NCBI GenBank assembly: GCA_030248215.1
Contig: JASANG010001829.1
Span: 39,771 to 103,770 of the forward strand
From: Enoplolaimus lenunculus
Taxonomy: Eukaryota; Nematoda; Enoplea; Enoplida; Thoracostomopsidae
Reading direction: 5' to 3'
DNA: 64,000 nt
The notes beneath the pieces were generated by a model, which did not search any database, was not told where the DNA came from, and was given only the letters and a program-made list of their open reading frames with translations. Shown here one piece after another: positions 30,033-42,759 of this stretch (positions within the stretch are counted from its first letter, which is position 1; every line of letters starts with the position of its first letter). A program made the translations under genes and the position numbers.

Positions 30033-33000
30033 ATGTATCGGCCGGAGGCAAGGTACGTGTTACCCGACTCGGACAGGGTGGAAGGAGATATGGTTGGTTA
30101 TGGGATGGGGTGGCCAGATGCACGGTGCGCGGCTGGGTTGTCACGTACGGTGAACATTATTAGGACGCAACCCCAATTGGAAATGGATGGACCTTTGCCA
30201 AATTGGTCGGTGGAGCAACGCATGTCTATGGCACATGGGTTGATGAATTCACAGGGGTCCGCCCAGACAGGAGAAGTTGTGTTAGGAAAGGATAATACAA
30301 TGGAAGGGGATAGAGGCCAGAGTCCGGGGGTGCCGCAGCCACGCTCGAAAGCTACCTCTATCCAGGAATCAGAGGAAGTGGACGATGAAATAAGGGAGTT
30401 GACCCGTATTTTCGAAAAAGGAATAAAATCGAAACGGGGTGAAAATTTTTAAAAATGGGTGAGTGGAATTGAAAGTGAAATCAGCCAACGGCCGGAATCT
30501 AGACAAAGTCATAGATCGGGCAGGGCTAGCCGGATGTCTAATGCGGGGTTCACGTTATAACTGGGGCAGTCGGGTCACGTTTTGTCACATGTTGATTCGA
30601 CATCAACATAAATTTTTGTTACCATCATATGATACGGACAGACAAATGTCGAATATCATGTGATATTGCTATACAAAGCACGGATATTCATGTTATCTCA
30701 GCATACAAGTGTTCGAATGTCACGTGACATAATCAGACATATTGTTGAATATCATATGATATTCCAAATTAACAGCATATATGATATGATATTCAAAGAC
30801 GGATTTGGAGTATCATATGATATTCCATTATGTAGTTTAAAACGTATACAATCCGCTAAAATTTTGAATATTCCCTCCCATATTCGAATTTTTCTGCCAA
30901 AATTTGAATTTTCCGGCAAAATTTTGAATTTTTGCGCCAAAATTTAAATTTCCCGCCAAAATTTGTATTTCCCACAAGATTTGAATTTCCCTCCAAAATT
31001 TGAATTTTCCCACCTAAATTTGAATTTGACGCCAAAATTTGAATTTTCAACCAAAATTTGAATTTTCCCGCCAAAATTTGAATTTCCCTCCAAAACTTGA
31101 ATTTCCCGCCAAAATGTTAATTTCCCGCCAAAATTTGAATTTCCCGCCAATTACATGTCGATTAGTATCATATGATATTTCAAACTTAGTTATGCAACTG
31201 ACTCAGTAGACATTTTCAAAATGATCATATGATATTGACAAATAACGTAGGGTATATCATATGATATTGAAAGACAAAACGTGACCGATACGTGATGTTA
31301 GCAGATAACCACTGTTTTTTTAATATCATATTGGGTTACATCGCAGACAAAATGTTACCCAATATATGCAACGTGACAAAACGTGTCCCAGCTGCACCAT
31401 TTATAACGTGAACCCCGCATAATAGGGGCGAGACGAGTTTTCAACCGGTAATGGAAGAATATCAGGGGTCGATCGGACACAAGGAGTTGCAACGCAAAGT
31501 CACCCATGTCCGGTGGACCAGCAACAGGCGAATCAAGGAGCAACAAGGGTAGGGTCGTTACCCTACCTGTCTCATATGGGACAACGGCAATTGAGCCAAC
31601 CGGTGTTGAGTCGACAGGCGGCAGGGAATATGTACCGTGCATACCAGACCAAACCCGGGACGACGATTCAGGCAAATGCGAGTTGGCAGGAACTGGTCAT
31701 GCCGACACCATGCGTGACGGGCTATGCCGGAACACCAGTGGCACAGACAATGGGTAATCCGGTGGCAGGGGCAGCACAAGGTTTAGGGTTCATGGGGCAA
31801 AATACACCACAAATCGTGGTAAAGATGCCGCAAAAGCTGCCGCTGCAGAACTTCAAAGGGAGAACGGACTTCGGGATATGGTACCGGAAGTTCGAACGGG
31901 TTATGCAAAGGGCGAAAGTTTTGGACATGGAATCGAAATTGAACCATTTTCGAAACCATGTAAAAGGACTAGCTGATCAATAATTGGATATATTAGAGGA
32001 GCGATATGGACCATACGGCTCAGAGGAATTCGGGCAATTGGTTCATGAATTCCAGGAGAGATTTGGGGAATCCACGGATTTGTCGAATTGGATAGCGGCA
32101 TTCCAAAGGATTCGTCAAAAAGGTGGCGTGAGCGAATACGCTGACGAGTTACAGTCGTACTGGGTGAGGTATTTGGAAAAGCAGTTCGAGAACACCGATG
32201 AGAGTCATGACTTATTATGTCAAACGTCCGTGAACAATGCTTTTCCGGAGTTGAAACATAGGTTGCAACTCGGGATAGTGGAATCGTTCGAGGATTTGAG
32301 ACGTCGCGCCCTTAAGTTGCAAAGGCAACTGGAAGCGGACGGGACATTAAATTGGAGAGAAAAAGAGAAACGGGATAAGTCGGACGGGAAACAAGCCGAG
32401 CAATAAGGTAATACGGGAAGTAACCAACAGAAACAGGCGTCGGGCTCGGGTAATAACCGGGGACAAATGGGGGCCCGACTAAGGACTAATAATCAGGAGC
32501 AAACGAATGAGCAAGCGGGTGGGCAGGGGCAAAGGCCCGTGCCAGATCAGCAACTGCAGGACTCGGAACGTGTAAAGAAATTAAGGGAACAGGGGTCGTG
32601 CTTCTTCTGTGAAGGGCAGGGCCATATTGCAAGGGAATGTCCAATGAAAGCGGACAGAAATGAGAATATTGGAGTAATAAGACAACATGTTAGTACAGGA
32701 TCACATCAGGGGCAGAGTCATGGACTCTCACCGTGTGCGTACTGTAACCGGACGACTCATGCGTCTGACAATTGTTTCTGGGCGAATAAGCTACCGGTAC
32801 CAGGGTTGAATGAATCTTTGCCATCGGTAACATCAGTAAGTAGTAACCAGGTACTGGGCCCAATTATTTTGCAAAGGACAAAAGAGTTTCTAGGACCGTG
32901 TATTTCATCACCGACGGCCGCAACACGGGATGATGGGGCACCTAGTATAAGGATACGGAAAATGCATGAGGATCCATTGCCTTCTGTTATGGAGGTGGGG

Positions 33001-33192
33001 AAGCTACCTGTTATAGCTAACGTATGGAGAACGGAGGAAGTTGCCGCTATGTCGAGCAATCCGGGACATTGCGGGGCGGGAAAAGATAAGGTAGCAGATA
33101 CGGGCAATCCGGGACATGGTAGTCCGGGAAAACGGAAAGCAATGGGTAACGGAAACGGTACGGAAAAGGATCCGGCGACGGAGGTCCAGTGA
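30033..33192 (+). other. gag-like region of the LTR element
   Basis: A fossil coding region, interrupted by the MITE at 30542-31419 and a few other breaks. The central part has a capsid-like flavour (LPLQNFKGRTDF, WYRKFERVM, then a helical stretch with EYADELQSYW). The downstream part has two C-x2-C-x4-H-x4-C zinc knuckles, CFFCEGQGHIARECP at 32599-32640 and CAYCNRTTHASDNC at 32734-32775, as in nucleocapsid domains. Confidence 0.75.
30542..31419. mobile_element. palindrome-rich MITE, full-length copy inserted in the LTR element
   Basis: Inverted ends TGCGGGGTTCACGTTATAA are exact on both sides, flanked by TAA at 30539-30541 and 31420-31422. TAA/TTA three-base duplications are characteristic of PIF/Harbinger elements. 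The interior has at least six ATATCATATGATAT-type palindromes in two groups around a core of about 13 units of CCCGCCAAAATTTGAATTT. There is no transposase. Being inside the LTR element, it is younger than that element. Confidence 0.8.
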
Positions 33193-33213
33193 AAAGAGAG
33201 CGGAAGTGCGTCT

Positions 33214-33795
33214 TTGGAACCAGTGAGTGTACCACCCCCTCCCCCGCCGCTGCCGAGTGGAGTGCATTGGTCGGAGATGGTTCCGTCACCGCCTTCGATA
33301 AAGAAACCGTCGGCAGAATTTCGACCGGTGTTGTATTTGGAGGAGGCGATTAAAAGGGATATTGAGGCGAGGCAGCGGAGCGATAAGGAAGCGATGGAAA
33401 CATTGCGGCAGGGCCTAGAGGTGCTGTATCCGGCAGGTGGATTTGGGGTAGTAGAAAGAGAAAGCGCGTTTGCTGCGTTGACGGCGAAGGTGTGGAGTGT
33501 AGAGGAGAGTTGGATGCAGAGGAAAGAGGCTGATTTGGAAGTAATGGTGATGGCAAAGAAACTGCGGGTGCATCAGGAATTCGCAGTGGGAGCCATGACG
33601 GATCTCCTGGATTATGCAGAGTGTCTGGCGCAGGAGAAGAAACGAGTAGTTCAGTTGGAACAAGTGCAGGCTGCGGCTGTGAACCAGCGGCAACGGGCTC
33701 ATAACCAGGTAAACGACGGAGAGGAATTAGTGAACCAGTGTATATGTTGTTTGTTATTTACGCTTTTTAGCGACGGCAAAAAAGGCAGTAAATAG
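33214..33795 (+). other. second open frame of the LTR element
   Basis: A 194-codon frame beginning with a proline run (SVPPPPPPLP) and continuing as a long charged helix, probably coiled coil (EEAIKRDIEARQRSDKEAME). It lies between the gag-like region and the purine tract, where an envelope or accessory frame can sit, but matches no family I know. Fossil element sequence. Confidence 0.5.
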
Positions 33796-33846
33796 GGTCA
33801 TAAAATTTGTTCGATGCCGGGGTCGGCATCTGTGCCGAAGGGGGGT

Positions 33847-35035
33847 TGTAGGTGGCTGTGCCACTCCAAAATATATTTCAACCTAAAAACAAAACTAAAA
33901 CCAAATCCTAAAACCACACCTTAAGGGAGTCCCCGGCTCCGACTAGTCTCTCTTAGAACTTACGTTAGGCTTAGGCGTTGATTTAGGGCGTAAACTTATA
34001 AAATTGATGTTATGGCGGTTGAGCCGCAATGTTGATCTTACCTGGGTCCTGCGTGGCCATTGATTAATGCTGTATATTGTATAGGCTGTTTTTGCGCACA
34101 ATGACATAGCTAGGCTATGTCATCATGACATGTGCGCCTGTATGTATTATTATTGTTGTTGTTTGTGGCTGAAGGGTATTATGTTGTTGTTGTTGTTGTT
34201 GAGAGTCTGGACCGGAATTTGCATTGTGTCTACCGAGCACATGCTCGGTATGAAATGCAAATTAGGTCGAGACACTCATAGGGGAGCCAGGTCAAGAATT
34301 CAGTCTTGACGTGGAGAAGTTACAATTGCGTTGATTTTCTTTGGCATTTTATATTTGTTGTTTTTACAGTTTGGCGGATATTATTTGCATTGCTTGATTG
34401 GCATAGGCATTCGGCAGACTTAAACTTATTGGAATAGTACTTGAGTAACAGACACGGTAGCTCAATGTGAGCCTACGGTGAAATCGGCGTAAGGGAATCA
34501 GCAAATAAAGCGCATAGCGCGGAGCCTTCGGGCAGTATCAGAGGAAACCGGGGATATTGGGGAATGTGTTAACGGGGTTCTTGGGGATATATTTGGGAGT
34601 TTCTGGGGTTTTGTCGATTTTAGCGGGGCTAGTTTCGGCTGTTTTTCTGGGGATTTCTTGGGAAATTCTGGACGGTTATCTTGGGTTTACGGAGTATCCG
34701 GGGTTTGTCACGTTTGAGTTTACATTTTGTCTTGTACGGTGTGAGCTTGTGACTTAGTGGAATACAGAGTTAAGGCATCGTAGTTGATGTGCAGAAAGCA
34801 CCTAACAAAGGAACTTTCGGCACATTCGGTGAATATAAGGTCGGTAGCATAAGCATATTACTTGTATTGTATCGGTACTCGTGCGTTACTCGTATAGCTT
34901 TATAACGGTGTTGGGTGGAATAAAAGGGGAAACTGACTGCATTACTGAACCAGAGCGATCTAGCGTCATTGAAATACGGACCTGAGCGCGTACTTGGTGG
35001 TTTCATTGAGCATCCGAAATCACGAACTATTCACA
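33847..35035 (+). repeat. right LTR
   Basis: 1189 bp, same start and end as the left LTR and the same hairpin (34094-34137). It is about 130 bp longer because of an extra stretch near 34864-35000 that the left copy lacks, and its TTG run is shorter. Confidence 0.9.
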
Positions 35036-35040
35036 GAACC

Positions 35041-35837
35041 CAATTGAGGGTTTGTGGCAGGGCCAAACGTTTTTAATATGATTAATAGTTGGTAATATAC
35101 ACTGCGTTGTAGAATCATTGTTGAAAAGTTTACTAGTTGAATTCTAAGACCAATATTAAATTGGTTTTCATAATTTGACTTTCACTAATTCCTACTAATC
35201 GGCATACCATGTTTTAAGGAAATGTATATAAAGTACGATACGCGTTCCTTTAATGCTTTATGGCTCCTGTCAGACCCACAACAAAAAATTATTTGGTAGG
35301 CTGTCTACCTAGAAATAGAGGGACAACGAAATTTTTTAATATGGAATGCTTTTGTCGGTGAATGTTTCGGCCAAGGGGAAAACATGATCATAGGTAGGGT
35401 GGTGCCCTCCCTCGCCTTCCCCTGCCGTAATCTGAACCATCCGACTATGCTTATAATTCGTTAGTGTCTCCAATAACTAAACCCAAACCTAAGCCATTTT
35501 TGTCAGTCAAAAAGGAAAAAAGCAGGTCGCTTTTAGATATATCATGATTCTAATTAAGTCAATATTTTTACCTTTGTATTGTTTGATTTTCGTTTGTTAC
35601 AAGAAAAGCGTACCGCTACTGTCTTTAGTTTTTCAATATCTTTGCATATGCAACAGTTTACACAGTTGATGGTGGCAAGTCATGTAAAAGGTGGCCACTA
35701 CATAAAGGGAGTTGGGGCTCGTCGAGCTCATTTACCATCCCCCCTGCTGCCCGAAAAATTTATGGACGGCATTATACTAAAAGAACTCTGCTGAGAAAAT
35801 TATTCTTTGTCCTTAATATTAAAATCCATAAGCCATC
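35041..35837. other. no gene seen
   Basis: Unremarkable AT-rich sequence after the LTR element with a short pyrimidine-rich patch near 35400-35430. Short open frames (such as 35579-35794) look random. Confidence 0.4.
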
Positions 35838-36277
35838 CTGAACTAACTTGAGGTAACATAACCAAATTGTCCTGTTGAATATCATATGATACTAGAATTG
35901 GAAATTTGAATTTTTAATTTCGAAGCTGTGGTTTCATGCAATTTTGTGTCGGAAAAGCACATTTGTTCCGCTGCCTTCCAAGTTTTCATTCATTTATTAG
36001 TACCCAAAGGTTTACACTGTCCCGCTGAATATCATATGATATTTGTTGAAATTTTGGAATATCATATGATATTCGCACAAATGTCCCACAGTATCATGTG
36101 ACATACAGTCCCTTGTTCACATCGGTCATTTGAGAGCGGTGGTTTGTAAGCTAATGTCATATGACATTCGAGTTTTGTCTGTTGACCCGATATAAGAGCC
36201 CGAATTTTAACGTTGACGTCGAATCAACACGAGACAAACCGTGTCCCGCCTGCCCCGGTGGTAACGTGAACCCCGCA
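35838..36277. mobile_element. palindrome-rich MITE, right-end copy
   Basis: Ends GTAACGTGAACCCCGCA followed by TAA (36278-36280), identical in type to 31419. It contains four or more CATATG-centred palindromes, including two ATATCATATGATAT boxes at about 36028 and 36057. The left end was not found. Confidence 0.65.
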
Positions 36278-36280
36278 TAA

Positions 36281-37504
36281 GATTAAGACATTCGTCGGGT
36301 GTGGACACAATGGCAGCGAAATTCCTGCGCAAATATATTTTGTTTTGGATTTATCAGACCTTTATAAAGATTTGCAGTGTTCGAATTTTTATTTCTATAT
36401 TTACCAAACAGTAAGTCTATCTATAGATTTTACATTAGAATTTTAGGTGATATAGGAAATGTATTTTGCTGCATAAGTAAGTTCGGGTCTCTCGTTTGAT
36501 CCTTGTAAGAAAATTGACTGTTATTTTGTTGTTCATTAAACCCAGAATGTTCCCTGAATATTTGTTTAATAACTAAGAGTTTGAAAAGACATTGGCAAAA
36601 TTTTCGCGAAATATCCGTTAAATTTCTGTTTGCGTTTTTGTGTCATGCTCGAAATAAACGGTTTACATCTGTTATGCTTCGGAATTTAAATAGATGTATG
36701 AATTATTCATTTGCCGAAGCGGTAGTTTGAAATTAAAAAATATAGATCATTATACTCTTACTTAAAGTAGTGGTTCTGTAACAAATGATTATTACTCTCA
36801 TTTGTTAACTAAAAACGTTGTAATTATACTGGGAGCTGTGTCTCCCAAATATTTAAAGTAGGAGTTATCCAATTGCTTTAATGTTCGTACCGAAACTATT
36901 TCTGTATCTATACTTTTAAGACAAGCTTGTAAAAATTTATCCAAAACCTATAAAGGCATCTTGCCGTAACTAAAGAGAAACATTATCCTTGTTAGCATAT
37001 AACTTAATAATTGAAATTCATCTATATCCGTTTTGATATAAAACTTTACATTTATACAATAACTTAGGGGCTTGTTTCAGTAAAAAGATAATTACAGCTG
37101 GGATTTTAGTTGTGTATGTTCCGTATGGTTTCTGAAAAGTGACTTGGTCAACTGCCAAGAAAATGCAGGAAACGAAAAGCTTGAGTTTTGTTTGTGCTTT
37201 TGGTATTTTACAGCGGTATTTAATACTTATATTTGTTTACCATTCATATTCCACAACCTCTGATCCACACTTTGACGTGGAAGTTAATATGGACTGCAAT
37301 ATCAGTTAATTGGCCCCAAGTTAAAAGATCAGGGTCGGAACGTTTTTTGCGGGACTGCAATATATAGTAACTTTAAGATTTAGACTAGTTATTTTGCTTA
37401 GGCTTAGGTTTAGATTTAAGCTTTGACTTGGGAATATGCTTTACTACTGTGACCGTCCTGGTCTATACACTGGTCGTTAGAAATATAAAATGTCTATTTC
37501 TGAT
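36281..37504. other. no gene seen
   Basis: AT-rich intergenic sequence. A TTAGGC-bearing repeat fragment lies at about 37385-37470 (GCTTAGGCTTAGG, then GGAATATGCTT and ACTACTGTGACCG), related to 51475-51605. Confidence 0.4.
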
Positions 37505-37850
37505 ATATTCTCAAACATGTATAGCACCTATCACCATTTCAGTCATTAGTCGAAAGCGAGTTTTCCTTTTAAATTTGTGAACCTCATCACTAGTTCTGAG
37601 CATGTTGTTGTGCGATGTACAGACCTAAATTATTCCTGTTTTAAATTAAATAACAGAACACGCGTTGAAATGTCTTTGTTTCGAATTTTGAGAACGTTTA
37701 CTAATGGGCCTTTGCAAGCTGCCGACTCAACTTTGCTCTCACATGAGTTTAAATTTCAATTTCAAACATACATACATATCAATGTTTCAAAATTTTTATT
37801 TGACTATTAACTCGAAACGTTTATCGGGTGTTACACATATTTGAACATGA
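37505..37850. mobile_element. TATCACC MITE, second copy
   Basis: Left ATTCTCAAACATGTATAGCA then CCTATCACC; right TATCGGGTGTTACACATATT. It matches the ends of 23742-23971 with an unrelated-looking, longer core. Confidence 0.4.
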
Positions 37851-38029
37851 ACATTAATATAGAGCAGCTGCGAAAGTAACTATAGTGATTAATTGTTCTG
37901 TAGTTTATATCCCAACTGTTTTTACTTCTACGTCTATGTCACATTTACAGTTCCCTAACATTGATATATAAAGCATTCCTTAAATGCTTTTATCGAGTTT
38001 TGATATTTACAAAGAGTGTTGTGTAAGCT

Positions 38030-38100
38030 TATGGGGAATTCACGTTATAACTGGGGCAATGTGGAACACGTCCCTATTACAACAACATCACTATCAAACT
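38030..38100. mobile_element. palindrome-rich MITE, left-end fragment
   Basis: ATGGGGAATTCACGTTATAA followed by CTGGGGCAATG is close to the end at 30542. The rest of the element is not recognisable. Confidence 0.5.
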
Positions 38101-40428
38101 AAAAATATTAATTGTCTGCTATCCTGATGTGACATTTACTGTTTGTTCTTGTGTCTGCATAATCAACATGGACAAAACGAGCTAAGGGCTCTCTGTTTGT
38201 CAAGTAACCGGACATTGGGTTGATCGTGTCTTTGGTTTGCCAAATATTTCCGCTAAATCTAGATCTCAGATTTATACAGCTAAATTATTGAACGATTTTT
38301 TTACTTCGGAATAAAACCGTTTTGAATTTACAAACGTGCTGCTGCAGTGACCCGAATTAGATGTCGCGTCCCAGAGGTTGCCCTTCGTGTGGTTTGGTTA
38401 CGGACGGTTATTTAAGTTTTCAACGCAATTGTTCTGAATCTAAAAATTTCAGATCAAGCAATGTCCCCTTAGGCTGTTTTTAATAACGTTTGTCTATAAA
38501 TTAAAATATATATACTTTTTTATTTGAAAAACAAAAACTTTTACTTAAAACTATTAAACGTTGACATTGTGGTGCAGGCACGATTAAATGAAAATTCTAG
38601 CAAAAATAAACTATTTTTACACTGAGTTGTGATTCCACAAAGTTGTTTGCCTTGAAGAGAAGTTGAGAAGTAGATGGTTAAAACAGCATTTGACTTTTTT
38701 GGTTGATTTATTCCACTCCAATTCAAATACATACGTGCAAAAACGATAATGAAATATTTTCGCGGATATAGTATAGCAGTAGCGGATCCAGAAATTTTTG
38801 AAGAAGCGGTGCGACATATATAACTGCTGAAAAACTTGCAAGCGGCAAGCTAGAGGCAATTTTAGTAGTATTAATCATTAATACAAGATTTCGACCTTTA
38901 TCTCTTGTCTCCAATTTGTAGAACCGGACAGTAAACATTCGTTTAAGCATATTCCTATTAGGGTAAGCCTAAACGTACGCTTAAACATAAGACTAAGCAA
39001 AAAATTAGTCTAAATGTTAAGGTTTTGCTATACTTCGGTCCCTAGTAAATATGGCACACCCCTGATCTCTTTACAAGGGCTGTTATCAGAAATAATAAAC
39101 TAATTCAGACACCGTAGTAAAAAATGTAATCTGGCCGTTTTGCAGTACCTAAATTAATTTCATTTAGTAATGAAAATAAATGTTCACGAGAATGAACAAC
39201 AGGGTTATGAAACGGCAAGACTGATGCTGTGAACTTGGTTTTTTCTATTTCTCTGTGAAGTGTTCCAACCGTTTCAGAGTAAACTAGAACGTGGTGCTCT
39301 ATGTCGAGCTATAACTATAATTTCTGCACCCACAATAGTTATCATCGCAACGAGTTTAACGCATGGTTTGAGGAAATATTTATTTTCGTTCTATAATGGT
39401 TTTTTTCTACTAAAACTACATGTAAAAATTGTATTACAATTTCAAGACAAAGGCTCTTAAATGTTTTGTGCTGACAACTTTTCAATTTCAAACATTAATA
39501 TCAAGTTCAAATTAAACCCAAACATTTGTGGTGTCTCAAATACTAAAAACATAAATTTGTAATATTCAAGAAATTAAAAATTTGATAGTTACAGACATGT
39601 TCAATATAAAAGTTGTCCTATGCTAATAAACCTTTTTTTGGTTTTAATGTATGTATTCAGGTTTTAATCTTTTCCGTACAAATTAATTTTATGCGATGTA
39701 TGATTTCCAGCTGACAATCGAACTTGGAAATACAGATAAGGGCGTGTACCAACACCAATCGCCTATAAGAGCTTGGACGATTGAGCCAAAAGAAATCTTA
39801 TAGTAATTTTTTAGTTACAGAAACAAACATTTCCTTTCGCAACGCACTCCTTAAAATCATTTCCCTTCTGAAATGAAATAATGACAGTTGTTTTCATTCG
39901 TTTACATTTTTTCTACTAAGAAACGTTTGTTCACTTTCTTAATATCGCAATTTGGTTTCATATACCTACGGCTACTTTTACCTGTAAGTGAAACTGATTA
40001 TTGCAAAGCCACGCACGCCGAATGGCGTGTGAAGTTTTTTGGATTGGTGGAGGCCAGCAACGAAATAGCCACTAAAATATTGATTCTTAAAATAGAATTA
40101 GCGAATGGTTAAAAGTTATTCAATAAGGCTGTGCATGAATAATGGAAGCTTGAATTGGGTTGGAGGAGGTCTCTCTAGCTCCAAGTCATCTGGTCGCTAA
40201 TTAAAGCTTGAAGCTATGGTTTCGGCAATTATCCTACAGTTTGGTGTAGGTACACTAGACAACGCTAGTTAGCGGACAAGGCTATAGGGTTATTAGCTAA
40301 GAACTCAATGTACTGGGTATTAGCTACTATTAGCAATTATTATATTAAAAAAGAAATCGTTTGAGGTCAGGCAGTCTCAGCGATAAGAAGTCGTTGGGTG
40401 TTTTCTTTTGTTGCTAGATCGGCGCACG
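38101..40428. other. no firm gene; weak candidate exon near 39.28 kb
   Basis: Mostly AT-rich. At 38779 a GTAGCGGATCCAGAAATTT end resembles the hAT-like MITE at 51052. Near 39283, after a CCGTTTCAG acceptor, a frame with a possible membrane helix (CRAITIISAPTIVIIATSL) is open, but I found no partner exon or clear donor. Confidence 0.3.
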
Positions 40429-40598
40429 CAGCGCAAATCAGTAAATTTTTGACGGGGCGGCGAACATAATTTTTACTGTATACTATGTATTGCTAATTTT
40501 CTGAGGGAGAATAGGTAAAATAGGAACCTTATCATTTTTACTACAATACATTTTCGGGGGGAAGTTATACAATACCCCTGCCTTCTCTGGATCCGTTA
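40429..40598. mobile_element. small hAT-like MITE, degenerate copy
   Basis: Matches 51052-51238 over its length (TTTTTACTGTATACTATGTA, ATTTTCTGAGGGAGA, TCTGGATCCGTTAG). The left end is decayed. Confidence 0.6.
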
Positions 40599-41745
40599 GT
40601 GGGTTCATGATAATTTTTTATCACTTACCTAAAATTACTGACAGTAAGCTGTATAGCCATGATTTCGTTTCAGAAGGGTGTACGCGAAAATTTGTTTACG
40701 TCCTAAATCCATCACTAATTTTCTCAAGAGGGCTATATAGTCCTTTTCAGAATACAGGCATTAATCGAAGAACACGGTTATTTTTTGAAACAAATTCCAC
40801 ATTCTAATATATTAATAGGCCACATAACTATTTTTGACGAAAAATAATTTTCGCTAACTTTGGAAAAGAATGGCCCGTACGCTCATTAATATTTTACTGC
40901 AGCAAAAAACTTGTTAAAATATTTTCATAAAGTAACATAATATATAATCATATATATTTGTACGGTTAATTATAGTGGTTCCTGTGATAGTAAACGTAGA
41001 TATTATATGTAAATAAAGATTGTGACCTACTCGCCACGCGGCACCTACCAGCAAACGGTGTTGCACGGCGTTGCGCAGTACTCAAAAGTGTAATAGAACC
41101 GTTAATGGTAGCAAATGAATATATATTATATATATCGAGCCTGGCTACAAAACAAGTGTAACGCCGCCCTAAACTCTCATAACAATAGCGATTTAAAGTA
41201 GATTTTCACCACCGCTATTAATCAGATCAATTGAAGCGGAAATGAAATTGACAAAAACACACGCAAAATGGCAACAATTGAATTTAATTTAGAATTTTTT
41301 TAAATCCTAAATGAGAATGTCAAATGTATATATCTCGCTTTGCAGTGTCAGTTGTAAGCTGGTGTGCCGTAGGTATTGTGCCTAGTAATATAGTGGTACT
41401 AGCAGCCTGTAGTCGTACCCGTACAAATGTGCATCTTTTCAAAAGTTCTGAGATTTTAAACAAACGTTTTCACATCACGTATGCAATCTCAAACTATATA
41501 TAAACGCTGCCTGAATGCATTTTATAAAAAAAACAGGCTTTACAAATTCTTTGTAGAAGGACCATGTCATATAATTTTCAAGAACTTATACACTACTAAG
41601 CTAGAACCATGTCCAAAACACGTATGTGAGGCGTTCCTGCTTTTCTATTATTCAGATATTAATAATACAATAGAAAAGCTTCTAGCTTAGGCTTGGGCTG
41701 CATAATATTTAAATATTTTTACAAATGCACAATTAAACGAAACGA

Positions 41746-42102
41746 ATGAAGTCTGTCATTTTTACCGTTTTGGTAAGTAGAAAAATTGACATTCAAGTCT
41801 CGACTCCTGACAGCCCTGACAAACCTAACAACCAGCAGAACCTTTTCGAACTTATTCCCACACAGTTTTTGGATTATTTTACCAGTTTCTCTTCCTCATC
41901 GGGAGTACGTGAAACTATTTTTTATATAATTATAGATATATGTATATATATTCATGTGTCTGTCTAGCCATATGAAATATGTAGGAATTTTGAACTAATA
42001 CTCACGTATTTCGCTTTCCGCTTTCAGTACCAGACAATGTTTTATGATAATAAGCATCAAAATGTTTTTCTGGACATTGCCGAGCGTACTTTTTTCATTT
42101 GA
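41746..42102 (+). CDS. candidate two-exon small gene, unidentified
   Basis: An ATG-initiated frame at 41746-41904 has good coding character (STPDSPDKPNNQQNLFELIP, FLDYFTSFSSSSG) and ends at a GTACGT donor. After a 123-base intron a strong CTTTCAG acceptor leads in phase to YQTMFYDNKHQNVFLDIAER and a TGA at 42100-42102. The 77-residue product has no signal peptide and no family I recognise. It could be the end of a longer gene whose upstream exons I missed. A TGACAG acceptor-like site overlaps the stop. Confidence 0.4.
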
Positions 42103-42259
42103 CAGCTGTTAGTCCCATTAAACATCAATGAGGTATGAACATGTATTTCGTCGACATTTTTGGATTGAAATTCAAGTTCAGTAAAGTGCTCAGTTTTGTT
42201 TGTTTTCTAAAAATATTTTTTGTACAGCTGCTGGTTTGATAGTATATACTATAAGGGTT

Positions 42260-42756
42260 ATTAGGTAACATTTTGTCTGGTTATTAACCTCATATCACAT
42301 TCCAAAAACCGCACTTGTTTGCTAACAGGTATGGATCAGACATTTGTATGTCAATGCCATATGACATTCCTGTTGTATTATGTCAACATTATAATACAGT
42401 TTTAAACATGTCTACACATGTGTACATAGCTAGTTACCGTGTATGTTGAGTGCCATATGATACTGACAACATGAAAGTTAGCATATAACACTAGCTGACG
42501 GGGTCGAAAGTTTTCAGTTAGGCCATCGGAGATCTCGCTAAACTACCACCTTTTTTGGCGCCAAAATTTTTATTTTTCGGAAGAATTTAAATTTTGGCGG
42601 CAAATTGGCTAGAAAATTTAAATTTTGGCGGTAGAATTTAAATTTCGGCGGAAAAATCCACATTTTGGCGAAAAATTCAAACTATGGTTGACCAATTTTA
42701 TCGTTGATTATAGTAAACACGGGACACGCTGTCCCAGTTTTAACGTAAACTCCGCA
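42260..42756. mobile_element. palindrome-rich MITE, degraded copy
   Basis: Right end TTTTAACGTAAACTCCGCA is followed by TAA. The interior has CCATATGACATT and CCATATGATACT boxes and, at 42555-42690, the TTTGGCGG array. The left end is uncertain. Confidence 0.55.
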
Positions 42757-42759
42757 TAA

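Larger units (their letters stand above)
27399..35035 (+). mobile_element. LTR retrotransposon fossil, non-autonomous (gag-like only), Ty3/Gypsy-like
   Basis: Both LTRs start TGTAGGTGGC and end TTCACA, and the element is flanked by a perfect 5-bp duplication, GAACC (27394-27398 and 35036-35040). A primer site beginning TGGTGACCTCC follows the left LTR directly, and a GAAGGGGGG purine tract precedes the right LTR. The two LTRs differ by roughly 2-4% by eye, so insertion is fairly recent. The interior has a gag-like region with two CCHC knuckles and a helical second frame, but nothing I recognise as protease, reverse transcriptase, RNase H or integrase. It would have needed proteins from a relative. 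The coding part looks broken, with a few interruptions, besides the MITE inserted at 30542-31419. The Gypsy assignment rests on gag style only. Confidence 0.88.

Noticed and set aside
32757-33702. Long minus-strand frames opposite the LTR element interior
   Set aside because: Shadows of the fossil plus-strand coding region.
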